A stretch of 19,842 bases of DNA from an uncultured bacterium (GCA_903870305.1 CAIQCM010000065.1:1-19842), one strand, 5' to 3'. Positions 1-6,757 are shown, counted from the first letter of the stretch. Notes: generated by a model not told the origin, from the sequence alone. A program made the numbers and translations.

Positions 1-26
1 ACGAAGACCGGCAACGAACATTCTCA

Positions 27-266
27 GTGATCGATCTTTTTACCGGAAGGAGACAAAGGGATAGCGAACGTCCGAAAAGCCGCGTCGTTCGACGAACCGC
101 CGCGGCAATGCTTCTTTGCGACCGTTGCAGTGGATATATCTTGCGCGGCGAAGAATATGAATGCGTGTTCGACCCCGATACGAACGATATGCGCGTGGTC
201 AGGAATCAGCATTGCAATCATTTTTGCGACCGGCTGCCCGACCCCGACCTTCTCCCCGCCGCTTAA
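27..266 (+). CDS. small cysteine-rich protein, possibly zinc-binding
   Basis: I do not recognise this protein. Read from a GTG at 27 it is 79 residues; an ATG at 108 would give about 52. The reading frame is open to the left edge, so it may also be the end of a longer gene that starts outside the window. The N-terminal third is arginine-rich. The second half has a CDRC pair and later a HCNHFC cluster, a spacing that could hold one zinc ion. The rest is acidic and polar with no membrane segment. It is convergent with greA, and its TAA stop touches the shared terminator hairpin. An AGGAG-like stretch at 45-52 has no ordinary start codon at the proper distance. Whether it is real, and where it starts, is uncertain. 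Confidence 0.45.
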   Translation: MIDLFTGRRQRDSERPKSRVVRRTAAAMLLCDRCSGYILRGEEYECVFDPDTNDMRVVRNQHCNHFCDRLPDPDLLPAA

Positions 267-300
267 AACCGGAGCAGAACGCTGCATCCGGTTTTATTTT
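265..300. terminator. bidirectional intrinsic terminator between the cysteine-rich ORF and greA
   Basis: A 9-bp stem AAAACCGGA/TCCGGTTTT (265-273 with 287-295) is extended by GCAG/CTGC (274-277 with 282-285), with an AACG loop and one bulged A. A T-rich tract follows on the plus strand, and the A-run on the left gives a U-run on the minus strand. It lies between convergent genes and overlaps both stop codons, so it can end transcription from either side. Confidence 0.75.
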
Positions 301-797
301 ACCTCGATGATCTTATATACGACTGATCTGTTATTTATAGTAACGGTCACTTCGTCGCCGGCGAGGTGCCCCATGAGCGCGGCGCCGACAGGGGAGTGAA
401 AAGAAATTTTTCCCGAGAGCGGATCGGCTTGCTGCGTGCCAACGAGCGTTAATGTTTTTTGTTTGCCATTCACCTCAACGGTCACGATCGAACCGGCAGC
501 TATGAATCCTCCGGCATTGCCGCCGATCTTCAATGGTTTTACGCGCTTTAGCTGTTCTTTTATTTCAATAAGACGGTTATCCATGCCCATGACCTTGCCT
601 TTGGCCACGGTGTAAGCGAAATTCTCGGAAAGATCGCCCATTTCACGGGTGCGCGCCAATTCCGAAACGGCTCCCGGCCGCGCCGCTTGAATACTAATAA
701 GCTCGCGTTTAAGTTCATCGATCGCGTCCGGCGTCAGATATTCGTCGGCTGCGGCCAGATCGCGCTTCCATTCGCCTCGTCTTTTTGGTAACTGCAT
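294..797 (-). CDS. greA: transcription elongation factor GreA
   Basis: GreA enters the RNA polymerase secondary channel and stimulates cleavage of backtracked transcripts. The protein has 167 residues (about 158 is usual); the surplus is a basic N-terminal extension of about 14 residues before the normal YLTP start of the family. An N-terminal coiled coil spans residues 22-90, and its tip carries GDLSEN with the acidic pair D55 and E58 that binds the catalytic Mg2+. The C-terminal FKBP-like domain (about 95-167) includes VGTQQADPLSGKIS and the SPVGAALMGHLAGDEV region typical of GreA/GreB. A strong promoter ends 8 nt before the ATG, so the mRNA is probably leaderless. The gene is divergent from the ABC-F gene and convergent with a small ORF. 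Confidence 0.95.
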   Translation of the reverse strand: MQLPKRRGEWKRDLAAADEYLTPDAIDELKRELISIQAARPGAVSELARTREMGDLSENFAYTVAKGKVMGMDNRLIEIKEQLKRVKPLKIGGNAGGFIAAGSIVTVEVNGKQKTLTLVGTQQADPLSGKISFHSPVGAALMGHLAGDEVTVTINNRSVVYKIIEVK

Positions 798-805
798 ACG
801 ATAAT

Positions 806-834
806 ATTATAGACGCAGGCCGCCGTCTTGCCAA
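806..834 (-). promoter_or_regulatory. promoter of greA
   Basis: On the minus strand TTGGCA (834-829) is followed by a 17-nt spacer and TATAAT (811-806). Only 8 nt separate the -10 box from the greA ATG, so transcription should begin at or next to the start codon. The -35 box overlaps that of the divergent ABC-F promoter. Confidence 0.75.
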
Positions 835-856
835 AGGCGAAAAAATCAGCTAATAT
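828..856 (+). promoter_or_regulatory. promoter of the ABC-F/leucyl aminopeptidase operon
   Basis: TTGCCA (828-833), a 17-nt spacer and TAATAT (851-856) form a good sigma-70-type promoter. The ABC-F ATG at 865 lies 8 nt after the -10 box, predicting a leaderless mRNA. The -35 box shares five base pairs with the greA -35 box on the opposite strand. Confidence 0.7.
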
Positions 857-864
857 CATGGCTT

Positions 865-2331
865 ATGGCAAACGACACCGTCGTCCTTCGTTTTAGCGAA
901 GCAAAATTTGAATACGGCGAGAACAAGCCCATCTTGGATGAGGCGAGTTTTTCGGTCAGGAACGGCTCGAAAGTGGCGCTTATGGGTCAAAACGGCGCCG
1001 GCAAATCAACACTCTTCAATCTTATTTTAGGCAATTTGAAACTCAAGTCCGGAACGATCTTTACCACCCCCAAGGATGCGCGGGTCGGACACGCGCGCCA
1101 GGTTATTGCGCCAACCGACACCGACAAAACCGTTCGCGAATGGTTTGGTGAAACCTTTGCCGAAGTTCCGTTTAATCTCGATAAACGAATTGCCGACGTT
1201 CTGGATGCGGTAAACCTCAAGACCGATCTCGGCAAAAAACTTAAGGCCCACTCCGGCGGACAGCAAGCGCGTTTGCTTTTGGCCTACTCGCTTATCCAGG
1301 ACCCGGACATCCTTCTCTTAGACGAGCCGACCAACAACCTTGACCAAGCCGGCATCGAACACTTGACCGGATTCCTCATGTGTTATGACAAGACCGTTAT
1401 CGTCATCTCGCACGATGCGGAGTTCTTGAACGCCTTTACCGATGGCGTGCTGTACTTGGACGTGCATACGAAAAAGATCGAACAATACGTCGGTAACTAT
1501 TTTAACGTCGTCGAGGAGATCGCGAAACGGATCGAGCGCGAGAACATGGCCAACGCCCGAGCCGAAGCGGAAATAAAGAAAAAGATGGCGCAAGCCGAGG
1601 TCTTCGCTCACAAGGGCGGCAAGCTGCGTTCGGTGGCCAAAAAAATGCGCGAGTACGCAACGGACATGGAAGAAAGCATGGTCGAGGTGCGGCAAGAGGA
1701 CAAGACCATCCGGGACTTTAAAATACCCGCGCAAGAATTTGATTTTGAATTCAGCGGCAAGATCTTGGACATTACCAAGGTCGGGATCGTTAAGGACGGC
1801 GAGCCGGTCGAGAAAGATCTTGCTTTGACTCTGCGGAAGGGGACCCATGTGCTGGTGTCCGGCCCCAATGGCATCGGCAAGAGCACGCTATTGCGCCGCA
1901 TTGTTGCGCATACCGCGCCCGGCATTACGATCGGCGAAAATGTTCGCGTTGGTTACTACAGCCAGGATTTTTCAACGCTCGATCATGATCAAAAGGCCTA
2001 CGACTCCCTTCGCGAGGTGATGGAAATATTCGACGAACAGCGCTTGCGTTCGACCGCGGCCGGCTTTCTCTTAGACGGCAAGGCCTTGGGCAACAAGATC
2101 GGCGGACTCTCCGAAGGGCAAAAAGGACTCCTTGTCTTTACGCGTTTGGTTTTGCAGCGTCCCGGTTTGCTTATCTTGGACGAGCCGACCAACCACATCA
2201 ACTTCCGCCACTTGCCCGTTATCGCCAAAGCCCTTAACGATTACGAAGGCGCGCTTCTCATGGTAAGCCACATTCCGGATTTTGTTTCGCAGATCCGCCT
2301 CGACACGACGATCGACCTGTCACTTCTATGA
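865..2331 (+). CDS. ABC-F family ATPase (ribosome-associated)
   Basis: ABC-F proteins are soluble twin-ATPases that bind the ribosomal E site and act on stalled or drug-bound ribosomes or on translation. This one has 488 residues and no membrane segment. Domain 1 has Walker A GQNGAGKST (41-49), signature HSGGQ (129-133), Walker B ILLLDEPTNNLD (149-160) and switch SHD (182-184). A charged helical linker (about 215-290) matches the P-site tRNA-interacting motif region. Domain 2 has Walker A GPNGIGKST (333-341) but degenerate motifs: LSEGQ (415-419), DEPTNHINF and SHIPDF instead of the usual DEPTNHLD and SHDRxF. The catalytic glutamate E440 is kept. Its last bases overlap the next gene as ATGA, so the two are translationally coupled. 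The subfamily cannot be assigned by eye. Confidence 0.9.
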   Translation: MANDTVVLRFSEAKFEYGENKPILDEASFSVRNGSKVALMGQNGAGKSTLFNLILGNLKLKSGTIFTTPKDARVGHARQVIAPTDTDKTVREWFGETFAEVPFNLDKRIADVLDAVNLKTDLGKKLKAHSGGQQARLLLAYSLIQDPDILLLDEPTNNLDQAGIEHLTGFLMCYDKTVIVISHDAEFLNAFTDGVLYLDVHTKKIEQYVGNYFNVVEEIAKRIERENMANARAEAEIKKKMAQAEVFAHKGGKLRSVAKKMREYATDMEESMVEVRQEDKTIRDFKIPAQEFDFEFSGKILDITKVGIVKDGEPVEKDLALTLRKGTHVLVSGPNGIGKSTLLRRIVAHTAPGITIGENVRVGYYSQDFSTLDHDQKAYDSLREVMEIFDEQRLRSTAAGFLLDGKALGNKIGGLSEGQKGLLVFTRLVLQRPGLLILDEPTNHINFRHLPVIAKALNDYEGALLMVSHIPDFVSQIRLDTTIDLSLL

Positions 2332-3839
2332 ATATAATTGTAACAAAGGGAGATATTTTGAAAGAAAAAGCCGAGCTGGCGGTCTTTGGCGTTTTTAGCG
2401 GCACGCAAACTTTCTCGGGCGAGCTTAAAGCGGCGGACAAGGCGCTCGGCGGATTGCTGACCGTGATGACGGCCGAGGAACAATTTGGCGGCAAGCTCGG
2501 CGACCAACTTGTCTTGCACACGCACGGCAAATTGCCGTTTAATCGCATTTTGCTTGTCGGATTGGGCGATAAAAAAACTTTTAATTTGGAAGCGCTTCGC
2601 CGCGCCGCCGGGGCGATGGTTCGTTATGCCGGCAAGATAGAAGCGACCAGCGTTGTTTGCATATTTGCGAACGCTGGCCTTGATCCGGCTGAAGCGGCGC
2701 AAGCCGTTACTGAAGGTGCGCTCCTCGCCGATTACAAATATTTGACGTTCAAGCCCAAAGAGGCCGCGCGTTTGAATAAACGAAAACCAATGACACTCAC
2801 CCTTGTCGCGCCGGAAGCCGTCTCTGTGCGTTCTATTGAAAAAGGCATCGCCTTGGGCGAGGTCTATGCGCGCGCGACCGTTTACGCGCGCGACCTGGTC
2901 AATGAACCGGCCAGAGGCATGACGCCGACGCATCTTAAGGAACACGCTGAACGGATCGCCACGAACGACAAAAATATAAAATTAAAAGTTCTCGACGCGG
3001 CCGCTTGCGCCAAGCTCGGCATGGACGCCTTCTTGGCCGTGGCCAAGGGTTCGGACGAGCCGCCGTATTTTTTACACTTAACCTATAAGCCCGATAGGGC
3101 AAATAAGACCTATCGCAAGATTGCGATTGTCGGCAAGGGGCTGACCTATGACTCAGGTGGTTTATCGCTTAAGCCGACGCGCGAAATGGTGACCATGAAG
3201 TGTGATATGGCCGGCGCCGCCTCCGTCCTCGGTGTTTTTTCCGTCTTGTCCGATATTGGAGCGGACGCTGAGATACATGGACTTATCGCCGCCTGTGAAA
3301 ACATGCCGTCGGGAAAAGCCGTGCGTCCCGGCGACATTGTTACGGCCATGAACGGAAAAAGCATCGAGATATTGAATACCGACGCCGAGGGCCGCCTTAC
3401 ACTCGCCGATGCGCTCGCTTATACTACCACCAAGATCAAACCTGATACGATCGTCGATCTCGCCACTCTTACAGGAAGTTGCATGTATGCACTCGGGTCC
3501 GACATCGCCGCTATTTTGAGCGATAATAAAAAACTCGCGGACTATATTAAAGAAGCGGCGGCGCGTTCCGGCGAAGAGGTATGCGAACTACCGCTGTATG
3601 CTGGTTATGCGCCGTTCATTATCGGCGACCACGCCGATCTACGGAACGTCGCCAGCATTCGATATGGCGACACGCTCATGGCCGGGTTGTTTCTTAAAGA
3701 ATTCACCGATGATATTCCTTGGGCGCATTTGGATATTTGCGGCCCGGCTTTTGCCGAGCGCGACGTTAATCCATATACAAACAAAGGCGGTACCGGGTTT
3801 GGCGTAAGAACGATGCTTAATTGGTTGAAAGGCATTTAA
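2328..3839 (+). CDS. pepA: leucyl aminopeptidase, M17 family (PepA-like)
   Basis: A cytosolic di-metal aminopeptidase that removes N-terminal residues from peptides. Its length, 503 residues, is the length usual for PepA. The N-terminal regulatory domain spans about 1-165. The C-terminal catalytic domain contains the expected metal ligands and active-site residues: K270 and D275 in VGKGLTYDSGG, D293 in MKCDMAGAA, D352 and E354 in the M17 signature NTDAEGRL (350-357). It starts inside the ABC-F stop (ATGA overlap, no Shine-Dalgarno), showing coupling to that gene. The link to an ABC-F protein is probably co-expression only. A strong bidirectional terminator follows 5 bp after the stop. Confidence 0.95.
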   Translation: MNIIVTKGDILKEKAELAVFGVFSGTQTFSGELKAADKALGGLLTVMTAEEQFGGKLGDQLVLHTHGKLPFNRILLVGLGDKKTFNLEALRRAAGAMVRYAGKIEATSVVCIFANAGLDPAEAAQAVTEGALLADYKYLTFKPKEAARLNKRKPMTLTLVAPEAVSVRSIEKGIALGEVYARATVYARDLVNEPARGMTPTHLKEHAERIATNDKNIKLKVLDAAACAKLGMDAFLAVAKGSDEPPYFLHLTYKPDRANKTYRKIAIVGKGLTYDSGGLSLKPTREMVTMKCDMAGAASVLGVFSVLSDIGADAEIHGLIAACENMPSGKAVRPGDIVTAMNGKSIEILNTDAEGRLTLADALAYTTTKIKPDTIVDLATLTGSCMYALGSDIAAILSDNKKLADYIKEAAARSGEEVCELPLYAGYAPFIIGDHADLRNVASIRYGDTLMAGLFLKEFTDDIPWAHLDICGPAFAERDVNPYTNKGGTGFGVRTMLNWLKGI

Positions 3840-3844
3840 CGAAA

Positions 3845-3874
3845 AACCGTCGAGCTCAGCTCGACGGTTTTTTT
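3845..3874. terminator. bidirectional intrinsic terminator between pepA and prx
   Basis: A near-perfect inverted repeat, AACCGTCGAGCT (3845-3856) and AGCTCGACGGTT (3858-3869), is followed by a run of T on the plus strand and preceded by a run of A. It therefore has a U-tract in both directions and serves the two convergent operons. Confidence 0.9.
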
Positions 3875-3879
3875 CTTGT

Positions 3880-4431
3880 TTAATCAATATCGCCGGTGAT
3901 GCCCAGCGTCGGCTCGCCCGGCTGCCATTCGGCCGGACACATCTCGCCGGTGCGCAAAGCCGCCAAGACGCGCAACGTCTCGGATACCGAGCGCCCGACG
4001 GCGTTGTCATGATAAAGCGCATAGCGCAAGACCCCCAAAGGATCGATGATAAAGGTGCCGCGCAAGGACACGCCTTCGTCGGGAAGCAGCGTACGATATT
4101 TCTTGGATGCGGAATGATCGGCATCGGAGAGAAGGGGATAGCGGATGCGCCCCAGGTCTTTTACCCAGTTGACATGCGATTCTATGGAGTCGGTGGAAAT
4201 ACCCATGACGGTCGCGTCAATCATGTCGAATTCGTCCCAGCGTTGCGAGAACTCTTTGACCTCGGTCGGACAGACAAAAGAAAAATCTTTCGGATAGAAA
4301 AATAACACGATCCACCGGCCGCGATAATCCGCCAATCGATAATCATTTAATTCGCCGCCGTTAATCACCCCCTTGAGCGCGATTTCAGGTGCGCGTGCGC
4401 CGACGCGCAGATTGTCGATTATTTCGGCCAT
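3880..4431 (-). CDS. peroxiredoxin, AhpC/typical 2-Cys type
   Basis: Reduces hydrogen peroxide, organic peroxides or peroxynitrite by cysteine chemistry in the cytosol. The protein has 183 residues with a thioredoxin fold. The peroxidatic cysteine is C54 in FSFVCPTE, and the resolving cysteine is C165 in GEMCPAEWQPGEPT, the usual C-terminal place for typical 2-Cys enzymes. GISTDSIESHVNW (77-89) and RGTFIIDP (124-131) are family landmarks. The gene starts 6 nt after the superoxide dismutase stop, so the pair forms one operon that converts superoxide to peroxide and then to water. No AhpF-type reductase is present in the window, so the electron donor is unknown. Confidence 0.93.
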   Translation of the reverse strand: MAEIIDNLRVGARAPEIALKGVINGGELNDYRLADYRGRWIVLFFYPKDFSFVCPTEVKEFSQRWDEFDMIDATVMGISTDSIESHVNWVKDLGRIRYPLLSDADHSASKKYRTLLPDEGVSLRGTFIIDPLGVLRYALYHDNAVGRSVSETLRVLAALRTGEMCPAEWQPGEPTLGITGDID

Positions 4432-4437
4432 AGTATT

Positions 4438-5064
4438 TTATGAATTTAATTTCATTATTTTTTCGTAGATCGCATCGGCGGCGGACCAGTCCAAGTTCTT
4501 CCAGAAATCAACGATGTATTTTTTCCGATCTGAACCGTAATCGATAAAGTAGGCGTGTTCATAGACGTCCAAGACGATCAGCGGAATGCAACCCCAAACG
4601 CCGCCTTGGTCGTGGCTGTCGGCGCCGTAGATCTTCAACTCATTTACATTCGCGTCATAAGCGAGCACGACCCAGCCGCGCACGCTCATACCTGCGGCCG
4701 AAAAAATTGAGGTGAATTTTTCCACCGTTCCCCATTTGGCCGCAATCGCATCCGCGAGTTTACCGCCGCCAGTCCCGAGCGGAGCCGAGGGATCGCCGCC
4801 AAGACAGTTGAAATACGCTTCGTGCAGATAAACGCCGTTCGCGGCGAAGATCTCGCCCATGCGCAAAGCGCGCAGATCGGAATATGTTTGGTTGGCGGCC
4901 GCTTTCATCTCTTCGTTGTCGCGCGCCGCTTCGAGTTTTGCATTCACCTCGTTCAACTTTGCAACATAACCGGCATAGAGCTTGTCGTGATGGATCTCGA
5001 CGGTCTTCTTCGATATTCCCGTGAGTTCTTTGTTAAAAGGCAACGGTTTGGCTTTGTATTCCAT
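4438..5064 (-). CDS. superoxide dismutase, Fe/Mn family
   Basis: Dismutates superoxide using Fe or Mn. The protein has 208 residues and no signal peptide, so it should be cytosolic. The four metal ligands are visible: H25 (VEIHHDKLY), H81 (YLHEAYF), D166 and H170 (LDVYEHAYF). The gate tyrosine Y33 is kept, but the usual His-His after the first ligand (H30/H31 in Escherichia coli SodB) is replaced by Leu-Tyr. His151 stands about where Fe and Mn enzymes differ by a Gln or His, so metal choice is not clear. DVYEHAY replaces the common DVWEHAY. It is first in an operon with the peroxiredoxin. A TATAAT box lies 35 nt upstream, and no Shine-Dalgarno is seen. Confidence 0.93.
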   Translation of the reverse strand: MEYKAKPLPFNKELTGISKKTVEIHHDKLYAGYVAKLNEVNAKLEAARDNEEMKAAANQTYSDLRALRMGEIFAANGVYLHEAYFNCLGGDPSAPLGTGGGKLADAIAAKWGTVEKFTSIFSAAGMSVRGWVVLAYDANVNELKIYGADSHDQGGVWGCIPLIVLDVYEHAYFIDYGSDRKKYIVDFWKNLDWSAADAIYEKIMKLNS

Positions 5065-5071
5065 AAGTAAT

Positions 5072-5099
5072 TTGTTATGAGTTAACGGTTATGAATCAA
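5072..5099. repeat. short heptad array upstream of sod (GTTAT family)
   Basis: Units TTGTTAT, GAGTTAA and CGGTTAT (5072-5092) share the pattern nnGTTAw at exact 7-bp steps, followed by a decayed GAATCAA. The array lies in the sod leader and ends 7 bp from its start codon. It is the weakest of the heptad loci and no matching arm is evident. Confidence 0.45.
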
Positions 5100-5104
5100 T
5101 TATA
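5099..5104 (-). promoter_or_regulatory. -10 box of the sod-prx operon
   Basis: A perfect TATAAT on the minus strand (5104-5099) lies 34 nt before the sod ATG. No good -35 is found at 17 nt; that position falls within the left arm of a heptad hairpin (5107-5133). This is the best candidate promoter for the operon. Confidence 0.5.
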
Positions 5105-5106
5105 CA

Positions 5107-5202
5107 CCCAATGTCGAATGACTAATATCGAATGGTTCGGCAAGCTCACCAAAAGTCGAATTAATCGGATTAGAAATTAGATATTAGGCATTAGATATTC
5201 GG
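5107..5202. repeat. heptad-repeat hairpin, GATATTA family (sod / zinc-protein border)
   Basis: Arms 5107-5133 and 5176-5202 pair at 22 of 27 positions in uninterrupted register. The right arm reads as 7-bp units GAAATTA, GATATTA, GGCATTA, GATATTC (5173-5200), preceded by CGGATTA. The left arm read on the minus strand gives GATATTA, GTCATTC, GACATTG. The 42-nt loop contains GGTTCGGCAAGCTCACC, itself weakly palindromic. It occupies the middle of the 214-bp gap between divergent genes and overlaps the -35 region of sod. There is no T-tract, so it is not a standard terminator. Confidence 0.7.
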
Positions 5203-5224
5203 TCAGGTTTTCCAAAACACGAAG

Positions 5225-5265
5225 TTGACCAAACGGTTAAGAACGTAGTATTATCACGGTATAAT
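5225..5265 (+). promoter_or_regulatory. promoter(s) of the small zinc protein gene
   Basis: TTGACC (5225-5230), an 18-nt spacer and TATTAT (5249-5254) form a good promoter with an expected leader of about 18 nt. A second box, perfect TATAAT (5260-5265), would start transcription only about 7 nt before the ATG at 5279. Either or both may be used. Confidence 0.6.
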
Positions 5266-5278
5266 TAACCCCTCAATT

Positions 5279-5461
5279 ATGTCGTATTCCTGCCAGTTTT
5301 GCGGCGAAATCGAGGAAAACGAGGTCATCATGCGCTGTGGCGCTTGCGGCGGCGAAAAGGTGCTCCGCGGCAGCGCAGGAAACCAGTGCGCCGACTGCGA
5401 CGAGACCAACTCGCTCACCGCCGTTTGCCCCACCTGCGGCTCGGACGAGCTGGAGTCATGA
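5279..5461 (+). CDS. small protein with four CxxC motifs (double zinc ribbon)
   Basis: A 60-residue protein with CQFC (5-8), CGAC (20-23), CADC (37-40) and CPTC (50-53). The even spacing suggests two zinc ribbons, one from the first two pairs and one from the last two. Such proteins bind nucleic acid or act as adaptors, but nothing here identifies a partner. I do not recognise the family. Support for a real gene comes from the four CxxC pairs, the consensus promoter just upstream and the fit in a gap with no competing frame. The TGA stop (5459-5461) lies inside the first CATGAAA unit of a repeat hairpin, which joins it to thiI. Confidence 0.75.
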   Translation: MSYSCQFCGEIEENEVIMRCGACGGEKVLRGSAGNQCADCDETNSLTAVCPTCGSDELES

Positions 5462-5540
5462 AACACGGAACACGCAACATGAAACATTAAAGCGCCTGTG
5501 GGCGCAAGAGTGTTTCATGCTTCATGTTTCATGCTTCATT
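5457..5540. repeat. heptad-repeat hairpin, CATGAAA family (zinc protein / thiI border)
   Basis: A single imperfect hairpin: 5457-5496 pairs with 5501-5540 in continuous register, 29 of 40 positions Watson-Crick plus two G-U, closed by GCGCC/GGCGC around a TGTG loop. Left arm units are CATGAAA, CACGGAA, CACGCAA, CATGAAA, then CATT. Right arm units, read on the minus strand, are AATGAAG, CATGAAA, CATGAAG, CATGAAA. The left end holds the TGA stop of the zinc protein, and the right end holds the ATG of thiI (5531). It would hide the thiI start in RNA. Confidence 0.85.
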
Positions 5541-6694
5541 CGAATACGATCATTTTCCACTACGGCGAGATTGCCCTTAAGACGGGCAATCGTCTTTTTT
5601 TTGAAAAGATGCTCGCAGGCAACATCGCGCAGGTCTTGAAAGACACCGGCTTGGGAAACGTGCGTATCGTTCGCGGGCGGATCCTGGCCGATGTTTCGGC
5701 CGAGACCGACCTTGAAGCGGTAAAGAAACTCATGCCGTTTCTTTTTGGTGTTGTTTATGCCGCGCCCGCCGTCCGCGTCGCTCCGGACATGGACGCGATC
5801 GCCAACATTGCGGTAGACCTTATGAAGAATGCGCCCGCGGGATCGTTTAAGGTTGATTGTCTTCGCTCCGACAAAAACTTTGCTTCGACCTCGATGGAAA
5901 TGAACGCTTCGCTCGGCGAAAAGATAATAGAAGCGACCGGACGAACGGTCAAAATGCGCGAACCGGACATTGTCTGCGTTGTCGAACTCTTAGAGCGCGA
6001 CGCGTATGTTTCCGTCGAACGCTGGAACGGTCCCGGCGGCCTTCCCACCGGCTCGCAAGCGCCCATCCTGATGATGCTCTCGGGCGGGATCGATTCGCCG
6101 GTGGCCGCGTTGCGACTCCAGCGCCGCGGCGCCGCTGTTTTCGGCATTCATTTTCACAGTTATCCGATCACGACCCGCGCTTCGCTCGAAAAAGTAAAAG
6201 AGCTCGCGCAAGTAATAGCCAAGTCCCAAGGCGGCATGACCGTCTATATGGTGCCGTTCGCCGACATTCAAAAAGCAACGGTTAAATTTGCGCCGCCGGG
6301 GCTTCGTGTCGTGCTGTATCGACGCTCGATGTTCCGCATTGCCGAACTTATCGCCAAAAAAGAGGGGATACTGGCTTTGGCAACGGGCGAAAGTTTGGGC
6401 CAGGTCGCTTCGCAAACGGTCGAGAACATCGCCGCGGTTTCCGATGCCGTCCACTTGCCGATCCTTCGACCTTTGATCGGAATGAACAAGGAGGAGATCA
6501 TGGCCGAGGCGCGCGAATACGGAACGTATGACATCTCGATCCGCCCCCACGAGGACTGCTGTTCGCTGTTTTTGCCCGAACATCCGGAAACGCGCGCCAA
6601 GATCAATATTGTTCGCGAAGCGGAAGTATTGATCGAGGGTTTGCCCGAACTTGAGTCCGCGGCGATCGCCCAACTGGACAAGGTCGGCATTTAG
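5531..6694 (+). CDS. thiI: tRNA sulfurtransferase ThiI (no rhodanese domain)
   Basis: ThiI adenylates uridine 8 of tRNA and inserts sulfur to make 4-thiouridine; in some bacteria it also serves thiamine synthesis. The product has 387 residues. An N-terminal ferredoxin-like/THUMP region (about 5-170) begins IIFHYGEIALK and contains the PFLFGV motif. The PP-loop ATPase domain has SGGIDSP (184-190), FxxHSYPxT, and EDCCSLFLPEHP (341-351), the Cys region of the family. The C-terminal rhodanese domain of Escherichia coli ThiI is missing, as in many bacteria where a separate desulfurase supplies sulfur. ATG 5531 is chosen because homologues begin a few residues before IIFHYGE; a GTG at 5498 would add 11 residues encoded by repeat DNA. 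No Shine-Dalgarno. No thiamine gene is nearby, so tRNA modification is the likely role. Confidence 0.93.
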   Translation: MLHSNTIIFHYGEIALKTGNRLFFEKMLAGNIAQVLKDTGLGNVRIVRGRILADVSAETDLEAVKKLMPFLFGVVYAAPAVRVAPDMDAIANIAVDLMKNAPAGSFKVDCLRSDKNFASTSMEMNASLGEKIIEATGRTVKMREPDIVCVVELLERDAYVSVERWNGPGGLPTGSQAPILMMLSGGIDSPVAALRLQRRGAAVFGIHFHSYPITTRASLEKVKELAQVIAKSQGGMTVYMVPFADIQKATVKFAPPGLRVVLYRRSMFRIAELIAKKEGILALATGESLGQVASQTVENIAAVSDAVHLPILRPLIGMNKEEIMAEAREYGTYDISIRPHEDCCSLFLPEHPETRAKINIVREAEVLIEGLPELESAAIAQLDKVGI

Positions 6695-6709
6695 TGCTAA
6701 TGTCACAAA

Positions 6710-6757
6710 TTCCGATAAAGATCGGAACAGGCCGTTAACAACGCGGTTTTTTAACCG
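6710..6757. repeat. two small inverted repeats after thiI
   Basis: TTCCGAT and ATCGGAA (6710-6716, 6721-6727) form a perfect 7-bp stem with an AAAG loop, 15 bp after the thiI stop. A second stem CGGTT/AACCG (6744-6748, 6753-6757) has a TTTT loop. They may end thiI transcription or shape the leader of the next gene. No clear T-tract follows the first stem, so the terminator call is weak. Confidence 0.4.

Noticed and set aside
1318..1848. Long open frame on the minus strand inside the ABC-F gene
   Set aside because: It lies fully opposite conserved ABC-F motifs and shows no recognisable domain or start signals; it reflects the G+C-rich codon use of the real gene.
2241..2945. 234-codon minus-strand frame across the ABC-F/pepA junction
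   Set aside because: It is antisense to two well-supported genes and has a basic composition with no domain features.
5134..5150. GGTTCGGCAAGCTCACC in the loop of the sod-region hairpin as a separate repeat family
   Set aside because: It resembles short palindromes scattered in many bacterial genomes, but only one copy is visible here, so no repeat claim is supported.
5072..5202. CRISPR array
   Set aside because: The repeats are 7 bp, directly tandem and without spacers, and no cas gene is present.
5498..5530. Upstream GTG start for thiI (11 extra residues)
   Set aside because: These codons lie in the hairpin loop and right arm, and ThiI homologues begin close to the IIFHYGE segment, so ATG 5531 fits better.
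5457..5540. Intrinsic terminator
   Set aside because: The stem is long and imperfect with an A+T-rich base, no T-tract follows, and the next gene starts inside the stem. The same holds for the hairpins at 10657-10735 and 17174-17251.
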